From Sandaracinobacteroides sayramensis (GTDB lineage: Bacteria; Pseudomonadota; Alphaproteobacteria; Sphingomonadales; Sphingomonadaceae): a DNA stretch of 64,000 nt. Shown here piece by piece: positions 63,320 through 64,000 of the stretch. The stretch is taken from assembly GCF_022014495.1 (NCBI RefSeq), contig NZ_JAKLSQ010000024.1, positions 45,954-109,953 on the forward strand. Direction: 5' to 3'. The translations under genes and the position numbers were made by a program. Position 1 is the first letter of the stretch. Each line of letters begins with the position of its first letter. The notes under the pieces were generated by a model. It did no database searches and had not been told where the DNA came from. It saw nothing but the letters and a program-made list of their open reading frames with translations.

Positions 63320-63958
63320 ATGGCGCGAAACCCAACAGGCGAAGGCGGAACTGGCGTGCTGAAGGCACGCAGCTCCTCCCCATCGGCTGCCGAAATCGCG
63401 CCGCTGGTCGCTCGCCGGTTTGAAGCGCTTGTTCAGCGTGAGCAGCTCGATCTGGACAGGCTGTCCCGTCTGTCTGGCATCCGGCAACCGTTGCTGGGGG
63501 CCATCGTCCGCGGGGAGGTTGAGCCTAGCGTTGACCTGCTGTGGAAGATCGCGAATGCGCTTGGGGTCCAGATCGGCGCCCTGCTCTCGCCCGGTCCTGC
63601 GCCCGATTTCGAACTCGTGCGCGCGGGCGAGTCCAGGCGCTTTTCCTCGCGCGACGGCAGCTTCATCTCCCGCCCGCTGTCGCCCTTCGCGGCCAGCTCT
63701 CCGGTCGAATTCTACGTCATCGCGCTGGAGGCGGGCGCGGAACAGCAGTTCCACGCCCACGCGCCGCGCACGACGGAGAATATCGTCGTCCATTCGGGCT
63801 CCGTCGAAATCCGCATCGGCCGGGAGCCGCCGCACCGGCTTGAGCCCGGCGACAGCATCTATTTTCAGGCCGATGTGCCGCACAGTTACCGCAATGTCGG
63901 CACCGATGAGGCTCAGCTCTATCTTGTCATGATTTACCGGAGCCTCCCCGGCATCTGA
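63320..63958 (+). CDS. XRE-family transcriptional regulator with cupin domain
   Basis: 212 residues. The N-terminal helix-turn-helix is LDRLSRLSGIRQPLLGAIVRGEV, then PSVDLLWKIANALGVQIGALL. The cupin sensor domain (about 120-205) has EQQFHAHAPRTTENIVVHSG and LEPGDSIYFQADVPHSYRNVG. E. coli SutR (YdcN) has the same XRE-cupin architecture and controls sulfur-use genes, so this is the best candidate for local regulation. AGGA lies 8 bases before ATG 63320; an upstream in-frame ATG at 63263 is less likely. Confidence 0.88.
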   Translation: MARNPTGEGGTGVLKARSSSPSAAEIAPLVARRFEALVQREQLDLDRLSRLSGIRQPLLGAIVRGEVEPSVDLLWKIANALGVQIGALLSPGPAPDFELVRAGESRRFSSRDGSFISRPLSPFAASSPVEFYVIALEAGAEQQFHAHAPRTTENIVVHSGSVEIRIGREPPHRLEPGDSIYFQADVPHSYRNVGTDEAQLYLVMIYRSLPGI

Positions 63959-64000
63959 GCTGTCAATTGCCAGCTTTCGCACGGACGGCTATGCCCTCGC

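Noticed and set aside
45266-64000. Direct repeat of the tRNA-Leu 3' end as an island att site
   Set aside because: I looked for a second copy of the T-arm and acceptor sequence by eye and did not find it within the window.
1-64000. CRISPR array, prophage or insertion sequence
   Set aside because: No regularly spaced repeats, phage structural genes, transposase or integrase genes were seen anywhere in the window.

Overview
The window looks like chromosome from a high-GC alphaproteobacterium of the order Sphingomonadales. Supporting signs are a complete alphaproteobacterial nuo operon that runs on into birA, coaX and the RNase J gene, a secreted protein with a PEPxxWA-type C-terminal sorting signal, DUF1467 and DUF2842 proteins, and palindrome-rich intergenic repeats. 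The genus cannot be fixed from this sequence alone. Most of the window is housekeeping; the last third, right of a tRNA-Leu gene at 45179-45265, is accessory.

Region 1 (1-4400): the end of a membrane enzyme, possibly a CDP-alcohol phosphatidyltransferase, then a large membrane-anchored coiled-coil protein, a Phd/PIN toxin-antitoxin pair, and an AT-rich, apparently foreign gene of unknown function. Region 2 (4397-22430, minus strand): one continuous transcription unit nuoABCD-(82-aa membrane protein)-nuoEFGHIJKLMN-birA-coaX-rnj-DUF1467. It encodes proton-pumping NADH:quinone oxidoreductase (complex I), then cofactor enzymes and RNase J. The 82-aa gene between nuoD and nuoE has a lower GC content than its neighbours and is the odd member.

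Region 3 (22522-33094): inositol-phosphatase-family protein, EF-P, a PEP-CTERM protein, an M3 oligopeptidase, and a carbon operon tkt-gap-pgk-class I fba-thiE. Region 4 (33095-36109): a small coiled-coil protein, zapA, 6S RNA in its classical place before the 5-formyl-THF cyclo-ligase gene, DUF2842, chorismate mutase, tRNA-Asp and hemF. Region 5 (36114-45265): an SDR, glpK, a MerR regulator, an acyltransferase, a palindrome-rich intergenic element, an NfrB/NfrA-like polysaccharide-synthase pair, thyA, a FabH-like ketosynthase and tRNA-Leu.

Region 6 (45266-64000): an mdtJ-mdtI-tetR small multidrug resistance operon with a perfect 19-bp palindrome in its promoter region, an orphan AraC DNA-binding fragment, then a dense organosulfur-acquisition locus. 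The leftward operon encodes both permeases and a fused ATPase of a dipeptide-type ABC importer, two DszC/SfnB-like flavin monooxygenases and three luciferase-like FMN monooxygenases (DszA-like, NtaA-like and SsuD). Divergent from it are a heterodimeric ABC exporter, a GNAT acetyltransferase, an aldo/keto reductase and an XRE-cupin regulator. No substrate-binding protein and no flavin reductase are seen, so the locus depends on genes elsewhere. This cluster is the best candidate in the window for an under-described system: a combined import, C-S bond cleavage and export module.
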